Positions 1 to 7,090 of a stretch of DNA of 8,452 nucleotides are shown one piece after another (position 1 is the stretch's first letter; every line of letters begins with the position of its first letter). The notes under the pieces are model-generated. The model was not told the origin of the DNA and ran no database searches. It saw only the letters and a list, made by a program, of their open reading frames with translations. Position numbers and translations under genes: made by a program. The stretch is taken from assembly GCA_022567055.1 (NCBI GenBank), contig JADFHU010000205.1:1-8452 (forward strand), read 5' to 3'. The stretch is from Planctomycetota bacterium. Its GTDB lineage: Bacteria > Planctomycetota > Phycisphaerae > Sedimentisphaerales > Anaerobacaceae.

Positions 1-2681
1 TTGTTCGCGGCTGGGGGTTTGAGGATCGGTCCCTTAAGCGCCAGGGTGGGATGCCGGCTCCCCTCGTAGCTCGGATTGTACTGTAGGAGCTTGCCGTCGG
101 GGTATCCATGGTGGAGTGACGGATACTGCCCATACTCGGGGAAATAGGCATAAAAGGACGTGGGATGTTTGGAGTTGAGTCCCTCGTGGGGCGTGTTGAG
201 ACACTCGCCCGTGTCCAAGGCATAGCGGGCCGTTTGATAGACGCCGCCCCCGGTAAAACGCAACTCGTTATCTTGGATCCACAGGTGGCCCTGCAGACTG
301 ACGCCACTGTTGACCTTTTCGGACAGGGTCCCCGATGTGTCATTGTACCACTTGACCTTCCCTGTCACTGCATCCAGAGCTACGACATAGGTGCCGTCGT
401 AATGGGCAATGCCCGCGGCAGCGAAAACCACGCCATCCTGAACGACCACGCCCCCCGCTACCGGCCAGGTGGAGATGAGTTTTCCATACACGGGAATCCG
501 ACGCCCCGAAGGGCCGACCCTAAAACGCCACAGGCGTCTCCCCGTTTTGGCCTCCAATGCATACACCCACCCGTCTGCGGAGCCGACATACACCCGCCCC
601 TGTGCGACAACCGGCGGAAAGTAAATCGCCCCACCGGTAAAGGTCTTCCATATCTCTTGCCCCTGGGCATCGATCGCCTGGACCACACCCTTGCGGTCGC
701 AGACAAATACCGTATTGCCAGCCACCACCGGGGCAGTGAGCAGCGCCGTAGACGAATCAACTTGCCACTTCAGTTCCACATGGCTCGGTATGGTGACACC
801 TGTCTGGGGCATGCGTTGGTTGTTGCCCAGATAGGTGGTCCAATCTGTGGCGTCGATGTTGAAATCTGCTACCGATTCGACGTCACCTGGGCCCCTCTCC
901 AGTCTGGCATCGTCCACGGCCGGTCGAAAATCGAAATCCCCCGCGGGGGCCAGGGCAATGTGTCCGTAGAGAGACAACTGGCAACCACACATCCAGGGAC
1001 CCCAGTAGAGGTGTCCGTCGGAAATGATCACGCCGTCCTGGCAGGGAGGACGCATCGGCGCGATGTGCTGTGCCGTGTTGGAAGCCGTATCGACGCGTAC
1101 GGTCCCGCCCGGCGTTCTGAAGAAGATGCTGTCGATACTCCCAGTCGCCCGGGTGCAGGCGCGTCGATTGGGCAGTTGGGCCAGTACCTCTCCGCTTTCA
1201 TAGGCGTATTTGGCGCCCGTCCCCTTGGGGCCCGCCGCGTATAATCCATCTTCCCTCAGCACCAACTGAAGATTGCCTCCCGGCTTCTGCCAGAGGAGGC
1301 ACCCATTCTCCGCGCTGGCCACCACAAGCTGTTCGCGTTGCGGGCCGGCGAAAAAGATGTAGTCATCGTTACATTTCATGTAGGCGGTTGTGGCGTAGCC
1401 GGTGAAATAGTGTTGGGCGCGTCCATGCTTGCCAATCGCCTCGAGGAGATCGGCATCAGAGTTTTGCCAGACCAACTCTCGCTTTGCCGTGTCTAGACAG
1501 GCAAGGTGTTTTTCGGGACTGTAGCAGTAGATCCGGCCATTCTTCATGCAGACGCCGCGGCTGTCCCAATAGTCTTCAGTGGTGTACTTCCAGAGAATCT
1601 TGCCGGTACCGGGATCGACGGCGACGAAGGTGCGTCCAGATCCGAAGTTTGTCTGGGGATCTTTGTAGTCGTGCCCCTGCCACATGCCCCAGGGCCAGTG
1701 GCCCAAGCCCGGTCTGTTCGAGGGCTGCGTTTCAATAGAGGCTTCATTCCCTCCAATCAGGGCATAAAGTATACCCTCTTCCATGGCCATCCACTTCCAC
1801 ACCGATCCGTCGGCAACCCCCGCTGGAATGACGATGCTGCTCTTGATCTTGCCGGTTGCCGTGTCGATCAGCTTACAAGATTCCGCGTCCGCCATATATA
1901 GGGTATCCGGCGTCGCGATCATGGTGTTGCGATGAATCATGAATCCCTCCTGCAGTTCGCGCTGCCAGAGGATCATGCCGTTGTACGCGTTGACACCTAT
2001 CAAGGTATTCAGCATGGCGTTCTGATTGGCCTTGTGGGCAATGTGTCCGAAGGCCCGAAAGACCCTCCCTCCGGCGGCCACCGAGACTTCCGGCATGGGA
2101 CAGAACAGCGGGTCGGCCAGAAACTGCGTCAGGTAGGGCGCGCGCGCCCGCTGATCGGTGGACTGGGGATTGTTGTCCGGGCCATGATGCGGATGGCTCC
2201 AACTGTCGGTATCGCTTGGCCGCGCCTTGGTGATCTCTCTGAGACCCGTAATGACCTTGCCGCCGGGGTGCACCACGCGCAGCAGTTCTTCGTCTGTGAC
2301 TCTGTCCTGGGCAGATGCCGAAACCAGCACCAAGCCGGCAAGGTTGGTGGCCAGGCCAATGGACTTCCAATCTCCCTCTTCAACGAAAATACGTGTGCCG
2401 AGAAGCCCCCGCCTGTCGGCTGCTCTGCGCAGGGTCGTTGTTTCATCCCTATCGGGTGACTGGAAATAGACGGTCAACTCTCTCTCGAGGATGAATTCGA
2501 GCAGGGAAGGCCGCAGTTCCGTCGGCGGCATTCCTAGGACCACGCAGATATCTCGTTTGATATCGAGCCTGTCTAGGGTAGCCCGGAATTTCACCGCGGG
2601 ATCATCCGCCCCCCAAGCGGCACTGACAAGAACCAAGAACATACAACCCACACGAGACTGGTATCCTTTTTTGCTGACCAT
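1..2681 (-). CDS. Exported methyltransferase-like + double PQQ-type beta-propeller protein, C-terminus off the left edge
   Basis: I translated the minus strand codon by codon from the ATG at 2681 to base 1: 893 codons without a stop, running off the window. The start is fixed by a strong AAAGGAG seven bases upstream and a signal peptide (residues 1-24, hydrophobic core MFLVLVSAAWG). Residues about 38-150 resemble a class I SAM-methyltransferase Rossmann fold (CVVLG at 46-50, LTVYFQSPD at 69-77, then LLRVVHPGGKVITG), but the Gly-rich loop is replaced by GMPPTEL and the usual acidic residue by Ser/Gln, so SAM binding is doubtful. A His-rich linker (WSHPHHGPDNN, 161-171) leads into a first propeller, about 190-575, with blade motifs such as VAVDPGTGKILW, closing at Cys565-Gly-Cys567. 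A second propeller starts at Asp613-Trp614 (DWTTYLGNN) with VYALEAKTGRRLW and VVALDAVTGKVKW. The PQQ-like fold is clear; cofactor and substrate are not. It is a fused paralogue of the two propeller genes upstream. Several blades probably lie outside the window. Confidence 0.93.
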   Translation of the reverse strand, partial: MVSKKGYQSRVGCMFLVLVSAAWGADDPAVKFRATLDRLDIKRDICVVLGMPPTELRPSLLEFILERELTVYFQSPDRDETTTLRRAADRRGLLGTRIFVEEGDWKSIGLATNLAGLVLVSASAQDRVTDEELLRVVHPGGKVITGLREITKARPSDTDSWSHPHHGPDNNPQSTDQRARAPYLTQFLADPLFCPMPEVSVAAGGRVFRAFGHIAHKANQNAMLNTLIGVNAYNGMILWQRELQEGFMIHRNTMIATPDTLYMADAESCKLIDTATGKIKSSIVIPAGVADGSVWKWMAMEEGILYALIGGNEASIETQPSNRPGLGHWPWGMWQGHDYKDPQTNFGSGRTFVAVDPGTGKILWKYTTEDYWDSRGVCMKNGRIYCYSPEKHLACLDTAKRELVWQNSDADLLEAIGKHGRAQHYFTGYATTAYMKCNDDYIFFAGPQREQLVVASAENGCLLWQKPGGNLQLVLREDGLYAAGPKGTGAKYAYESGEVLAQLPNRRACTRATGSIDSIFFRTPGGTVRVDTASNTAQHIAPMRPPCQDGVIISDGHLYWGPWMCGCQLSLYGHIALAPAGDFDFRPAVDDARLERGPGDVESVADFNIDATDWTTYLGNNQRMPQTGVTIPSHVELKWQVDSSTALLTAPVVAGNTVFVCDRKGVVQAIDAQGQEIWKTFTGGAIYFPPVVAQGRVYVGSADGWVYALEAKTGRRLWRFRVGPSGRRIPVYGKLISTWPVAGGVVVQDGVVFAAAGIAHYDGTYVVALDAVTGKVKWYNDTSGTLSEKVNSGVSLQGHLWIQDNELRFTGGGVYQTARYALDTGECLNTPHEGLNSKHPTSFYAYFPEYGQYPSLHHGYPDGKLLQYNPSYEGSRHPTLALKGPILKPPAAN

Positions 2682-2688
2682 TTGCCGT

Positions 2689-2695
2689 CTCCTTT
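2689..2695 (-). promoter_or_regulatory. Shine-Dalgarno site of the large propeller gene
   Basis: On the minus strand AAAGGAG lies seven bases before the ATG at 2681, a near-ideal match and spacing. It sits in a 108-base spacer (2682-2789) after the preceding small ORF. I see only a weak 4-base stem (TGGC-ttt-GCCA) there, no convincing terminator and no good promoter pair, so the gene may be read from the upstream operon. Confidence 0.8.
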
Positions 2696-2789
2696 AGAGT
2701 TTGTTGATGTTTTGCCTCCCGGTTGGTCGGTCTATTCACACCAAGGTCGCATGAGAACAGCCAACCGCTGGCAAAGCCAATGCCCCATG

Positions 2790-3185
2790 CTATCTATGAG
2801 ATTCAAGACGTGCAAGATCAATCCAGGAGCCTGTCGGAGGATTCGATCTGGCTTCGCCCGGCTCTTCAAGTATGATACGAACCGGCCCGAACAGACCGGA
2901 TTTGACGTTCTGACCGTAGTTATTGTTGGTCAGGTTGCCCACTCTGACTCTAACGGTGTTGCTGCCGGTTTGCAGATAACGGGTGATTTCGAACTCGAAC
3001 GGCGGCCAGAGCCGGCTACCCACGTCGACGCCATTGATCCAGACATGAGCGAGATGATGTACTTCGCCGAGGTCCAGTATGACTCGGCCTTGATGGTGAC
3101 CGAGTTCAACGGTCTTTTGGTAATCGACGTAGCCACTGAAACGTTCCAATTTCCAGTGACCCCACTCCTCCAAAGGCCTATTCAT
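2790..3185 (-). CDS. Orphan GH2/GH106-type beta-sandwich (sugar-binding-like) domain, probable glycosidase remnant
   Basis: A 131-residue ORF from the ATG at 3185, four bases after the stop of the preceding propeller gene (TAA-AGGA-ATG). Residues about 14-103 match the jelly-roll domain found near the C-terminus of large GH2-like and GH106-like glycosidases: FSGYVDYQKTVEL, then VILDLGEVHHLAHVWINGVD, GSRLWPPFEFEITRYL, NTVRVRVGNLTNN and SGLFGPVRII. In those enzymes the domain assists sugar binding and has no catalysis of its own. Here there is no catalytic domain and, unlike every neighbour, no signal peptide. The last 25 or so residues after the domain look like read-through. The frame upstream closes at a TGA (3234-3236), leaving only a TTG at 3233 as an alternative start, with a possible AGGGG seven bases before it. 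The simplest reading is the tail of a glycosidase left after deletion or rearrangement. A translated stand-alone lectin-like domain is possible. Confidence 0.6.
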   Translation of the reverse strand: MNRPLEEWGHWKLERFSGYVDYQKTVELGHHQGRVILDLGEVHHLAHVWINGVDVGSRLWPPFEFEITRYLQTGSNTVRVRVGNLTNNNYGQNVKSGLFGPVRIILEEPGEARSNPPTGSWIDLARLESHR

Positions 3186-3189
3186 TCCT

Positions 3190-4620
3190 TTACTGACCAA
3201 AACAGCTAATCTGACCCCTATCCGTACTGACAATCAGGCACCCCTGTGATGCCGTCAAGCCATACGCCCTGCCGGACACTCGGGTCGTCCAGGTTTCTCG
3301 GCCCGTCTGTGTGTCATAGGCAGCAACCCGGTCCTGGCCTCCAGCAATCAAGGTCCTTCCCGCCAGAATGAGTGACAGGGGGCAATCACTGTTGACGGTC
3401 CACAAGAAGCAGGACGGCACTTTCCGGTCAATGCGTTTGATCTTCTCGGTGTTGGCTTGTATCCGTTGTTCAAGCTCCGCCACCTGGTCTTGCTGGGACG
3501 CATTCGATTCGAGTTGCTTCTTTTTCTTTTTATCTGCCCTCAAATCCGTTTGCGCCTGCGTCTTTCCTGCCTGGAGCTGCATGTACTCATCTCGCACAAT
3601 CGCCCGAAGGACGCGATCGGCATGGACGTAAATCCTATTGCCGCTGACCACGATGGAGGTTGCCAGGGGATAGGACAACAACTGATCATGGGTTTTCCCG
3701 GAAAAGAAACGTATCTCTCCCTCAGACCCACGTTTCTGACCCTGTCCATGCACGAAGGTTGAATCATCGGCCAGCAGGCCATACACGCCGCCAGACCCTG
3801 AGCTTCCCACCGTCTGGAGCAGGTCCCCGGTTCGCAGATCGAACATCAAGGGTGCTTGGCGGCCCTGTGATAGGTAGAGATGCTCAGCGGAGGCAAACAT
3901 GGCTCCCTGAGCGGTCATCTGCTCATAGGTCCTTTTATACTGACCGCTACCCTGCCAGGTGCCCGTGCCCACATCCAGCCCAAACAGATAGGTGCTTTTC
4001 CAGGGCAGCAAGGAGCCGGCACAATAGGCTATGTTCCCCTGAACCAGCACGCCTGTGCGACAGGGCCACATAGAAATCAGCTTGCCGTTGTTGGGGACCT
4101 TACGTCGCGATTCTGACGTGTGGACCTTCCAGTTCTGTTGCCCGGAGCGGGCATCGATAGAGTAGACACAACCGTCATCAGAGCCAAACAACAAATTGCC
4201 CTGGTGGAAGGTAGGAGGCAGCCGAACAGGACCGTTGGTAAAGAAGACCCATGCCTCGTGCCCCGTCTCGAGTTCCAGGCAATGAACGGCATCGTCGCTC
4301 GAGCTGCCATAATAGGCGTAGCCTTGCGCGGCCGTGGTATAGAACACCGGATCGAAATTGCGCATGGACTTAAGATCCACAATGTTGGCATAGGAATCCC
4401 ATTTGGCGGGACCGGACCAGGCTGTTTTGGGGGCGACGGGACGAGTCTGCCAGATTCGCTGCAAGGGAAACCCGAGTTGTTCGCCAGTAACACCACTCCT
4501 TCGGTTGTCGTGCTGGTAGGTAGGCCAGTCTTCCCCCAGGAGGGGATGTGTGAGACTGACCAACAGGACACACGCTAGCGCTTTCGCGACGACATCAAAT
4601 AGCTTCATCCAACGACTCAT
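3190..4620 (-). CDS. Exported PQQ-type beta-propeller protein with inserted coiled coil
   Basis: A 476-residue protein. Residues 1-29 form a signal peptide (basic start, core ALACVLLVSLTHPLLG) followed by EDWPTYQHDNRRSG, the usual opening of planctomycete PQQ-like propellers. Blade motifs follow: VHCLELETGHEAW, VYSIDARSGQQNW, LFGLDVGTGTW and, at the end, VAAYDTQTGRETW, closing with STDRGQISCFGQ. Residues about 342-400 are a charged, Lys/Glu/Gln-rich predicted coiled coil (includes RADKKKKKQLES and AELEQRIQANTEKIKR) inserted before the last blade; similar insertions are known in this family. The ORF could extend to a TTG at 4662, but the signal peptide begins at the ATG at 4620 and GGAG overlaps the upstream stop codon. 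It starts 16 bases after the 765-residue gene, so the pair is probably cotranscribed and translationally coupled. It resembles the second propeller of the gene at 2681-1 (shared GKLIS-WP segment, residues 179-185 here). Substrate and PQQ binding are unproven; similar proteins are often labelled BamB-like, but nothing ties this one to outer-membrane assembly. Confidence 0.92.
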   Translation of the reverse strand: MSRWMKLFDVVAKALACVLLVSLTHPLLGEDWPTYQHDNRRSGVTGEQLGFPLQRIWQTRPVAPKTAWSGPAKWDSYANIVDLKSMRNFDPVFYTTAAQGYAYYGSSSDDAVHCLELETGHEAWVFFTNGPVRLPPTFHQGNLLFGSDDGCVYSIDARSGQQNWKVHTSESRRKVPNNGKLISMWPCRTGVLVQGNIAYCAGSLLPWKSTYLFGLDVGTGTWQGSGQYKRTYEQMTAQGAMFASAEHLYLSQGRQAPLMFDLRTGDLLQTVGSSGSGGVYGLLADDSTFVHGQGQKRGSEGEIRFFSGKTHDQLLSYPLATSIVVSGNRIYVHADRVLRAIVRDEYMQLQAGKTQAQTDLRADKKKKKQLESNASQQDQVAELEQRIQANTEKIKRIDRKVPSCFLWTVNSDCPLSLILAGRTLIAGGQDRVAAYDTQTGRETWTTRVSGRAYGLTASQGCLIVSTDRGQISCFGQ

Positions 4621-4633
4621 GATCAGAACCGAT

Positions 4634-4639
4634 CTCCTA
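4634..4639 (-). promoter_or_regulatory. Stop codon and Shine-Dalgarno overlap (TAGGAG) coupling two propeller genes
   Basis: On the minus strand the stop of the 765-residue gene (TAG, 4639-4637) shares its last base with a GGAG, giving TAGGAG. The next ATG (4620) is 13 bases downstream. That spacing is long for direct initiation, so reinitiation by terminating ribosomes is the likely mode. Confidence 0.5.
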
Positions 4640-6934
4640 CTGCTTCTGTTGGGCAGACCCAACAGAGCTCACAGGTAACAAGGCCAGGGACGTCTCCAGC
4701 CAATTGCCACAGCTACAGCCTCCACCGCCTTCAGGTAAGAGCACCATCCCGTCCGCGGCAATGGTACTGAGCCAACAACTGGGACGCAGGTTGTACCAGC
4801 TAGAGACCTTGTTCTCCTCCATATCCCAAAGGGAGATTCGGCGCGACTCGCCACGATAGAGTAGGGCATTGCCGACGCCACAGTAAGTCGCACACCCTTC
4901 GTGTCTACCCACACTGGAAGTGAGCAATTCACCCGAAAGGAGATCATATCCGCAGGGCTCCAGGTAGACCCGCTTGTCGAAGAGAACCGGATGCTGCATA
5001 TGCCCACTGTGGTTGTCGCTGGTCCACTTGTGGGCTTGCTGCCACGCCATTTTTCCCGTGGCGACTTCGAATCCATAGAGGTGGTACTTTCCCTCAGCCG
5101 AGGAGGCAACCACGATCGTTCGGTCTGTACAGGAGAGAAAAAAGACGATTGTTCCATCAGCCGTATCAATAGGGACTTCCCACTGGATCGCTCCAGTCTG
5201 GGTGTCGAGAGACACGAGGAATTGGTCGGCCCAAAGATCGGGATCATTCAGCCGGCGGTCTTTCTGTCGACTTAGCGCGCTGTTTCGGGACTCGATGAAA
5301 TAGCATCGATTCTCTAGCGCCGCAATGGTGGTATTAATGATGACGCCTCTCTGGTATTGCCAAAGCAGGCTCTTGGAAGCGACATCATAGCCAAAGAGCC
5401 CATCACTGCAGACTTTCCCGGCCCCCGCGCCACGTGCCTTGTCGTACCAGGTCAACTTGCCCCAAAAGCCGGTATAGGCCATGCCGGGCTTGACTTGACT
5501 ACCCAATAATACCTCGCCCGCCCGCGCCACGTAGCCCCAGTCGTAGGCCTCACCCGTTTGGCCTGGTGGGACAGCAAAAACGTGTCTGAGGTCTCCGTGG
5601 TCGTGGTCGAGCACCCAGCATCTGTCTTTAACTGCAACATAGAGGGACAACGAATCTGCGCACCAGTTGCTGGCATCTCTGGGTAAGTTGACCCTCCGCA
5701 AATCTGGAATCTCCAAGGACCAGAGAATCGTGCCATTGTAGGAATCGATGGCCACCATGCGATTCATGCCCTGGTGGAAGAGTTTGCCGCTGACTGCGAG
5801 GGGGGCGGGCATACGCGGGTTGCGATCAATGCCGAAATCGGCCCCCGGGTGACCCAGCCACTGGACCTGCAACTCACCCGTCGCCGAAACGCCGTTCAGA
5901 CTCTCATGACTATTGGCACTGTTGCCTGCATCGCCATATTGGTGGGTCCAGGAACCGGTACCCGGCAGCGGCGGCTTCGTGAATCGGTAGTGGACAAACT
6001 TGGCGTCCTGTTCTTTCCGAAAATCAAGCGACGCGGCTTCCAGCCAAGATCCAATTCGGTCTACCTCCTGGGTCCGGCGGCTCAACACCGCGGTCCCGTA
6101 CTTCGGTTGCAGCAGCCGAACCATGTCACGGGCATCGCCGGGACAGCCTTCATTCGCGAAGGCACGTTCGGAGACGATCAAATTGGCAAAGTGACTGGGA
6201 AAAGGAACGTCTGCCCAACTGGAGACATGATGCAGGGTGATGCGTTCGCCGTACACGCCTGCCTGATACAAGATGTTTCTCACCCTTGAGACGCGGTCCC
6301 TATCGGCATCCACGCCAACGACGATCAATTGGCTGTTGCGGGCCAATTCATAGGCCAACTGCCCGTCGGCGATTCCCCACACGAGACAGTAGCCCTTACT
6401 TAGACCGGTCTTAGCGAGGATCTGGTGGGCCAATGCCTGCACCTGGGGATTTAGCGTGTCATTCGCAAAGGGAGTCCCCTCAGCCTGCAATGGGGGCACC
6501 GCGTAATTCAAAGCGGTATCCAATTCATACACGGGTGTCAGCCATCCTTGTCCCTGGGCGTCACTCCCCACCCGGTAGGCATACACCTCGTGGGGCAGCA
6601 GGCCGGTGAGCGTCATGACATGGAGCTTCTTGGGCCTGGGATCCGTCATGCGCCGCTGGTTTTCACCCTGGTGCTGCAGCGACAATTCGATGCTCGGTGA
6701 ATGCTTTGCACCGGGTCCCGCCCGCCCATACTCGACAACGGATGGGCACGCCTGGCGTGTGCGCCAATGGACCTCGGCACTCGTCGGCGTGATATATCGA
6801 ACATAAGGCCCGAGTTCCAGGGTTAGGGGAGCGACCCGAGCACCGGTCTTATCAGCCGCCGAGGCGATTCCTGCCACGCCCACGACGATCATCAATACTA
6901 TCCGTAGCAAGTCTCGTGGTAATCCAGTCTTCAT
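4637..6934 (-). CDS. Exported PAP/fibronectin-like + methyltransferase-like + PQQ-type beta-propeller protein
   Basis: A 765-residue multidomain protein. Residues 1-27 are a signal peptide (core IVLMIVVGVAGIASA). Residues about 38-140 resemble the N-terminal fibronectin-like domain of purple acid phosphatases (YVRYITPTSAEVHWRT, VVEYGRAG, HVMTLTGLLPHEVYAYRVGS), but no metallophosphatase domain follows. Residues about 165-290 are a class I methyltransferase-like Rossmann domain: CLVWGIADGQLAYELA with Gly187 and Asp190-Gly191 in the nucleotide loop, acidic Asp209 after strand 2 (IVVGVDADRDRV), and FANLIVSE as strand 4. A PQQ-type propeller follows from WTHQYGDAGNSANS (about 329) with MVAIDSYNGTILW, FGYDVASKSLLW, VSLDTQTGAIQW and YGFEVATGKMAW, ending at Cys740-Ser-Cys742 and LALLP. 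The start has AAGGA eight bases upstream. It heads the propeller operon and is colinear with the N-terminal two thirds of the gene at 2681-1. The role is unknown: the fold can bind SAM in the cytoplasm, but an exported enzyme would lack it, so a structural or sugar-sensing role is as likely. Confidence 0.93.
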   Translation of the reverse strand: MKTGLPRDLLRIVLMIVVGVAGIASAADKTGARVAPLTLELGPYVRYITPTSAEVHWRTRQACPSVVEYGRAGPGAKHSPSIELSLQHQGENQRRMTDPRPKKLHVMTLTGLLPHEVYAYRVGSDAQGQGWLTPVYELDTALNYAVPPLQAEGTPFANDTLNPQVQALAHQILAKTGLSKGYCLVWGIADGQLAYELARNSQLIVVGVDADRDRVSRVRNILYQAGVYGERITLHHVSSWADVPFPSHFANLIVSERAFANEGCPGDARDMVRLLQPKYGTAVLSRRTQEVDRIGSWLEAASLDFRKEQDAKFVHYRFTKPPLPGTGSWTHQYGDAGNSANSHESLNGVSATGELQVQWLGHPGADFGIDRNPRMPAPLAVSGKLFHQGMNRMVAIDSYNGTILWSLEIPDLRRVNLPRDASNWCADSLSLYVAVKDRCWVLDHDHGDLRHVFAVPPGQTGEAYDWGYVARAGEVLLGSQVKPGMAYTGFWGKLTWYDKARGAGAGKVCSDGLFGYDVASKSLLWQYQRGVIINTTIAALENRCYFIESRNSALSRQKDRRLNDPDLWADQFLVSLDTQTGAIQWEVPIDTADGTIVFFLSCTDRTIVVASSAEGKYHLYGFEVATGKMAWQQAHKWTSDNHSGHMQHPVLFDKRVYLEPCGYDLLSGELLTSSVGRHEGCATYCGVGNALLYRGESRRISLWDMEENKVSSWYNLRPSCWLSTIAADGMVLLPEGGGGCSCGNWLETSLALLPVSSVGSAQQKQ

Positions 6935-6942
6935 GATTGGTG

Positions 6943-6947
6943 TCCTT
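6943..6947 (-). promoter_or_regulatory. Shine-Dalgarno site of the 765-residue gene
   Basis: AAGGA on the minus strand, eight bases before the ATG at 6934. It confirms that start, which is also where the signal peptide begins. Confidence 0.7.
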
Positions 6948-6975
6948 AGATCTCGAATTCGGCTGCACGCATAGT

Positions 6976-6981
6976 ATCATA
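6976..6981 (-). promoter_or_regulatory. Candidate -10 hexamer upstream of the propeller operon
   Basis: The spacer 6935-7090 is the longest in the window. On the minus strand it contains TATGAT (five of six matches to TATAAT), which would give a leader of about 35 bases before the ATG at 6934. No convincing -35 hexamer is present 16-18 bases upstream, and planctomycete promoter consensus is poorly known, so this is weak. The spacer also holds a 10-base perfect palindrome, CGCAATTGCG, at 7051-7060, but no terminator-like hairpin with a T run. Confidence 0.2.
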
Positions 6982-7090
6982 AACCACCATCAGTCCATTA
7001 GCCCCTTTCGAAATCACGGAGCAGAAGCAGTGCTTGACTTGGGTTGCCTTCGCAATTGCGTTCGGAGCCTGCACGTAAGATATCCGCACC

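Noticed and set aside
165..1244. 359-codon plus-strand open frame
   Set aside because: It is in exact codon register antisense to the large propeller gene; its translation has no recognisable domain, whereas the minus frame has propeller blade motifs throughout.
1873..2370. 165-codon minus-strand frame
   Set aside because: It overlaps the true minus-strand propeller gene in another frame and has an unstructured, Arg/Gly/Pro-rich composition typical of out-of-frame translation.
2682..2789. Terminator hairpin in the spacer before the large propeller gene
   Set aside because: The best stem is only four base pairs and has no following T run on the minus strand.
3186..3233. TTG start extending the orphan sandwich ORF by 16 codons
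   Set aside because: The extra residues add neither a signal peptide nor domain similarity and overlap the end of the propeller gene. A plausible AGGGG precedes it, so it is less likely rather than excluded.
3514..3540. A-rich stretch (lysine run) as a programmed frameshift site
   Set aside because: It lacks a proper X-XXY-YYZ slippery heptamer, the zero frame continues to a normal propeller C-terminus, and no alternative frame offers a sensible product.
4621..4662. TTG start extending the 476-residue gene by 14 codons
   Set aside because: It would place a non-signal leader before the signal peptide and overlap the upstream gene; the ATG at 4620 fits the signal peptide and the TAGGAG coupling site.
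3190..6934. Calling the propellers PQQ-dependent dehydrogenases
   Set aside because: They show only generic PQQ-type blade motifs. I see neither the adjacent Cys-Cys disulfide nor a heme CxxCH motif of the known dehydrogenases, so no redox activity is assigned.
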